From Acidobacteriaceae bacterium (GTDB lineage: Bacteria > Acidobacteriota > Terriglobia > Terriglobales > Acidobacteriaceae), in NCBI GenBank assembly GCA_003151875.1, contig PLYW01000375.1, positions 1 through 6,169 of the forward strand: DNA of 6,169 nucleotides, written 5' to 3'. The translations under genes were made by a program, and so were the position numbers. The notes beneath the pieces were generated by a model. It was not told where the DNA came from, did no database searches, and saw nothing but the letters and a program-made list of their open reading frames with translations. Below are positions 3,201 through 6,169 of the stretch, in pieces; position 1 is the stretch's first letter; the number at the start of each line of letters is the position of its first letter.

Positions 3201-6169
3201 ATGTACCTCGAACTCCACGCTCGCTCGGCCTTCAGCTTTCTCGAAGGAGCTTCGGTTCCCGAGGAGTTGGTCGAGGTGTGCGCCGCGCACCAGATGCCGG
3301 CGATGGCGTTGCTCGATCGCGACGGAGTGTACGGCGCGCCGCGCTTTCATCTGGCAGCGAAGAAACTCGACATCAAAGCGCACATTGGGGCGGAGATCAC
3401 TTCCCTGCTGCCAAGTTATGCGAATGACAATGGCTCGCCCGGGGCTAAAGCCCTTTGCAGCGATGCCTCATTCACCGGGCTAAAGCCCGGTGCTTCCACC
3501 TGTGCTCTCACTGGCAGTCCCATCACTGCGCCTCCGCGCGTGCCATTATTGTGCGCCTCGCGGGAAGGCTACCAGAACCTCTGCCGCCTGATAACTCGCA
3601 TGAAGTTGCGTGCGCCCAAATATCCGGCTGCGCTGCCTCGCCGCGCGAAAGCGGAGTTGGATGACGAGCTGGTATTTGGTTCACAAGCTATCGCGTCCGT
3701 CGACGACCTCAATGAATATGCGACTGGATTGATTTGCCTGACCGGCGGCGACGAAGGTCCGCTGGCGCATGCGCTGGCTAACGGCGGCCTGGGAGCTGGC
3801 CGCAGCACACTCGAACAATTGATCGCGATCTACGGACGCGCGAATGTTTACGTCGAACTGCAACGCCACTACAACCGCGCGCAAGAGGCCCGCAACCAGG
3901 CGGCGATTGCGCTGGCGCGCAGCCTGGACTTGCCGTTACTGGCCACGCAAGGTGCGCAATATGCCAAGCCGAAAGAGCGCCAGGTCCTGGATGTCTTCAC
4001 CTGCATTCGTAACCATCGCACGCTCGACACGGCCGGCCGCCTGCTGGCGCGCGACAGCGAGCGCTATATCAAGACGCCGCAGGAGATGCTGCGTCTCTTC
4101 GCCGATCTTCCCGAAGCCACTGCGAACACCTTGGAGCTGTCGTCGCGTCTTGCATTCACGCTGAACGATTTGGGGTATCAATTCCCGCGCTACCCCGTGC
4201 CCGAAGGCGAAACCATGGAGTCATTTCTGCGGACGCGCACCATGGAAGGCGCACGCGACCGTTATCTGCGCCCCGGGCAAAGCGAATTGTGGCAGCGCGC
4301 GCAACGCCAGATCGAGCGTGAACTGGTGCTCATCAAGAAGCTCGATCTGGCAGGCTACTTCCTCATTGTTTGGGACATTGTGCGCTTCTGCCGCGAGCAG
4401 GGCATCCTGGTGCAGGGCCGAGGATCGGCGGCCAACAGCGCGGTTTGTTATTCCCTCGGCATCACCGCAGTCGATCCCGTGGGCATGGATTTGCTGTTCG
4501 AGCGCTTTCTGTCGGAGGAGCGCGGCGAATGGCCCGACATCGATCTTGACCTTCCCAGCGGCGATCAGCGCGAGCGCGCCATACAGTACGTCTATCAACG
4601 CTATGGCAAACTCGGCGCTGCCATGACGGCCAACGTCATCACCTATCGCGGACGTTCGGCGGCACGCGAAGTTGGCAAGGCGCTCGGTTTTGATGGCGAA
4701 TCTCTGGACCGCCTCTCCGGGCTGGTGAGTTCGTGGGAATACAAGGACCCGGGTGACACCATGGAACGGCAGTTTCGCGATGCCGGTTTCGACCTGCGGC
4801 ATCCGCGCATGCGCAAATTTTTCGAGCTTTGCGTGGCGGTGCAAGACCTGCCGCGGCATTTGGGACAGCACTCCGGCGGCATGGTGATTTGCCAGGGGCA
4901 GCTCGATGCGGTGGTCCCGCTGGAACCCGCGACCATGCCCGGCCGGGTCGTGGTGCAGTGGGACAAGGAAGATTGCGCCGACCTCGGCATTGTCAAAGTT
5001 GACCTGCTGGGACTGGGAATGATGGCCGTGCTGGAAGATTCCATCAACCTGATCCGCAATCACTACCAAGAAGAAGTTGATCTGGGAAAGTTGCCTCCCG
5101 ATGATCCCACAGTGTATGACACGCTGCAAAAGGCCGACACGGTAGGCATGTTTCAGATCGAAAGCCGCGCGCAGATGTCGTGCCTGCCGCGCCTGCATCC
5201 CACTCGCTTCTACGACATTGTGGTACAAGTTGCAATTATCCGTCCGGGACCTATCGTCGGCCAGATGGTTAACCCTTTTCTGCAACGCCGGCAGGGACGG
5301 CAGGCCGTTGTCTATCCGCATCCTTCGTTGCAGCCGGTACTGGAACGCACGTTGGGGGTACCGCTCTTTCAGGAGCAACTATTGCGCATGGCGATGATTG
5401 CCGCCGGCTTCAGTGGCGGCGAAACCGAAGAACTGCGGCGCGCCTTCGGCTTCAAGCGCAGCGAGCTGCGCATGCGCGACATCGAGGTCAAGCTGCGCGC
5501 GGGCATGGATCGTAACGGCATTCCGCCGGAAGCGCAGGAGCAGATCATCCTTTCCATTACTTCGTTCGCGCTCTATGGATTTCCCGAGTCGCACGCCGCC
5601 AGCTTTGCCCTGATCGCCTATGCCAGCGCCTATCTCAAGTGTCATTACCTGGCGGCTTTTACCGCGGCGTTGCTGAACAATCAGCCCATGGGGTTCTATC
5701 ACCCTTCAACCATCGTGAAAGACGCGCAGCGGCACGGGCTGCGAGTGAAGCCAGTGGACATTGCGCGGTCGAAGTGGGCGTGCACGCTGGAGGAGGACTT
5801 AGCGCTGCGCATGGGATTTTGTTATGCCAAAGGATTGCGTGAAGAGGCGGCACAGGCCATTGTGCGCGAGCGCAATAAGCGGCCCTTTGCATCCATCGTG
5901 GACCTTGCCCATCGCGTGCCCGAGTTGCGCCGCAAGGAACTGGTGCTGCTGGCCTCGATTGGCGCACTTAATTCGATTGGCTGCGCAAAAGAGGAAGATG
6001 CGCTCGTAAACCTTGATCTCGCGCGCAAAACTGGCTCCAGGCAGCGACTGCATCGCCGCGATGCGTTGTGGCAGGTGGGGCGCGCCGTGCGTTTCGCCGG
6101 GCCGCTGCTGGAAGGGATTCCGGAGAGCGATACGGCTTCGCCACTTGCGCCCATGACACCCGAGGAGCG
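3201..6169 (+). CDS. dnaE2: DnaE2 (ImuC): error-prone DNA polymerase III alpha subunit, 3' end outside window
   Basis: An open frame of 989 codons runs without a stop to the window edge. The family is usually about 1,030-1,100 residues, so roughly the last 100 (OB-fold/C-terminal part) are missing. It is the C-family polymerase that synthesises across lesions with ImuA and ImuB. The PHP domain starts at MYLELHARSAFSFLEGAS, typical of DnaE2. Polymerase motifs are intact: GRGSAANS (406-413), catalytic PDIDLD (445-450), IVKVDLLGL with the third Asp at 601, FQIESR (651-656), RPGPIVG (681-687), FQEQ (723-726), then a helix-hairpin-helix region near 878-925. Between GAEIT (63-67) and VPLLCASREGYQNL (from 114) lie 46 residues where relatives have about ten. 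This insert contains translated palindromic repeats (GAKA 81-84, TGLKPG 92-97). The start is supported by family alignment only: no Shine-Dalgarno precedes it. The spacer to imuB is 98 bases. Confidence 0.95.
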   Translation, partial: MYLELHARSAFSFLEGASVPEELVEVCAAHQMPAMALLDRDGVYGAPRFHLAAKKLDIKAHIGAEITSLLPSYANDNGSPGAKALCSDASFTGLKPGASTCALTGSPITAPPRVPLLCASREGYQNLCRLITRMKLRAPKYPAALPRRAKAELDDELVFGSQAIASVDDLNEYATGLICLTGGDEGPLAHALANGGLGAGRSTLEQLIAIYGRANVYVELQRHYNRAQEARNQAAIALARSLDLPLLATQGAQYAKPKERQVLDVFTCIRNHRTLDTAGRLLARDSERYIKTPQEMLRLFADLPEATANTLELSSRLAFTLNDLGYQFPRYPVPEGETMESFLRTRTMEGARDRYLRPGQSELWQRAQRQIERELVLIKKLDLAGYFLIVWDIVRFCREQGILVQGRGSAANSAVCYSLGITAVDPVGMDLLFERFLSEERGEWPDIDLDLPSGDQRERAIQYVYQRYGKLGAAMTANVITYRGRSAAREVGKALGFDGESLDRLSGLVSSWEYKDPGDTMERQFRDAGFDLRHPRMRKFFELCVAVQDLPRHLGQHSGGMVICQGQLDAVVPLEPATMPGRVVVQWDKEDCADLGIVKVDLLGLGMMAVLEDSINLIRNHYQEEVDLGKLPPDDPTVYDTLQKADTVGMFQIESRAQMSCLPRLHPTRFYDIVVQVAIIRPGPIVGQMVNPFLQRRQGRQAVVYPHPSLQPVLERTLGVPLFQEQLLRMAMIAAGFSGGETEELRRAFGFKRSELRMRDIEVKLRAGMDRNGIPPEAQEQIILSITSFALYGFPESHAASFALIAYASAYLKCHYLAAFTAALLNNQPMGFYHPSTIVKDAQRHGLRVKPVDIARSKWACTLEEDLALRMGFCYAKGLREEAAQAIVRERNKRPFASIVDLAHRVPELRRKELVLLASIGALNSIGCAKEEDALVNLDLARKTGSRQRLHRRDALWQVGRAVRFAGPLLEGIPESDTASPLAPMTPEE
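3441..3492. repeat. Pair of GGGCTAAAGCCC-type palindromes inside dnaE2
   Basis: Two palindromes share the core GGGCT-AA-AGCCC. The first is 3442-3453 (5-bp arms). The second is 3473-3492, with perfect 9-bp arms CACCGGGCT/AGCCCGGTG. Their centres are 35 bases apart. They are read in different frames, as GAKA and as TGLKPG, without a stop or frameshift. The same type of element (GGCTAAAGCC/GGCTGAAGCC) is, from memory, abundant and usually intergenic in acidobacterial genomes. The full insertion probably spans about 3424-3520, but no target-site duplication could be recognised. Confidence 0.75.

Noticed and set aside
3441..3492. Palindromes in dnaE2 as a terminator splitting the gene, or as a frameshift making a pseudogene
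   Set aside because: No T-run follows either palindrome. The dnaE2 frame continues through with all downstream motifs intact and no stop to the window end.
4221..5378. Long antisense open frame (385 codons) on the - strand
   Set aside because: It lies fully opposite dnaE2, whose protein motifs are unmistakable. Its translation is rich in His, Gln and Arg with no recognisable domain, as expected for a shadow frame in GC-rich DNA.

Overview
The window carries a DNA-damage mutagenesis cassette in the order imuA, imuB, dnaE2, all on the + strand, with a tRNA-Glu gene on the - strand just upstream. The sequence is GC-rich. The protein sequences, the heptamer tandem repeats (GCATTCA type) and the CCGGGCTAAAGCCCGG-type palindromes all point to a member of the Acidobacteriota (Terriglobia/Koribacter-like). 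That assignment rests on remembered family and genome resemblance, not on a search.

Layout. 1-27: nothing recognisable. 28-102: tRNA-Glu(CUC), - strand, with an encoded CCA end and a consensus -10 at 121-126. 103-398: the divergent intergenic region, holding the tRNA promoter, a small hairpin (192-210) and a good sigma70-like promoter for the cassette (299-327). No canonical LexA box was found there. 399-1286: imuA, a degenerate RecA-like protein. 1315-3102: imuB, a Y-family polymerase homologue without an intact catalytic site. 3103-3200: a 98-base spacer made almost entirely of 7-base units. 3201 to the window edge: dnaE2 (imuC), an error-prone C-family polymerase whose last roughly 100 residues lie outside the window.

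How the genes work together. In characterised systems (Caulobacter, Mycobacterium, Pseudomonas), ImuB bridges the sliding clamp, ImuA and DnaE2, and DnaE2 does the actual lesion-bypass synthesis. The features visible here fit that scheme. ImuB has a clamp-binding-like motif and the GPWRSSGDWW C-terminal block but lacks polymerase carboxylates. ImuA has the RecA fold but has lost the Walker A lysine, the catalytic glutamate position and most of the L2 loop. DnaE2 keeps all polymerase aspartates.

The least ordinary aspects are the following. A pair of palindromic repeats sits in frame inside the PHP domain of DnaE2 and is translated as protein. The whole spacer before dnaE2 consists of thirteen heptamers in a single register, and dnaE2 has no visible Shine-Dalgarno sequence. 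ImuB carries several low-complexity in-frame loop expansions. No wholly new system is evident: the cassette is a known one with unusual repeat-driven remodelling.
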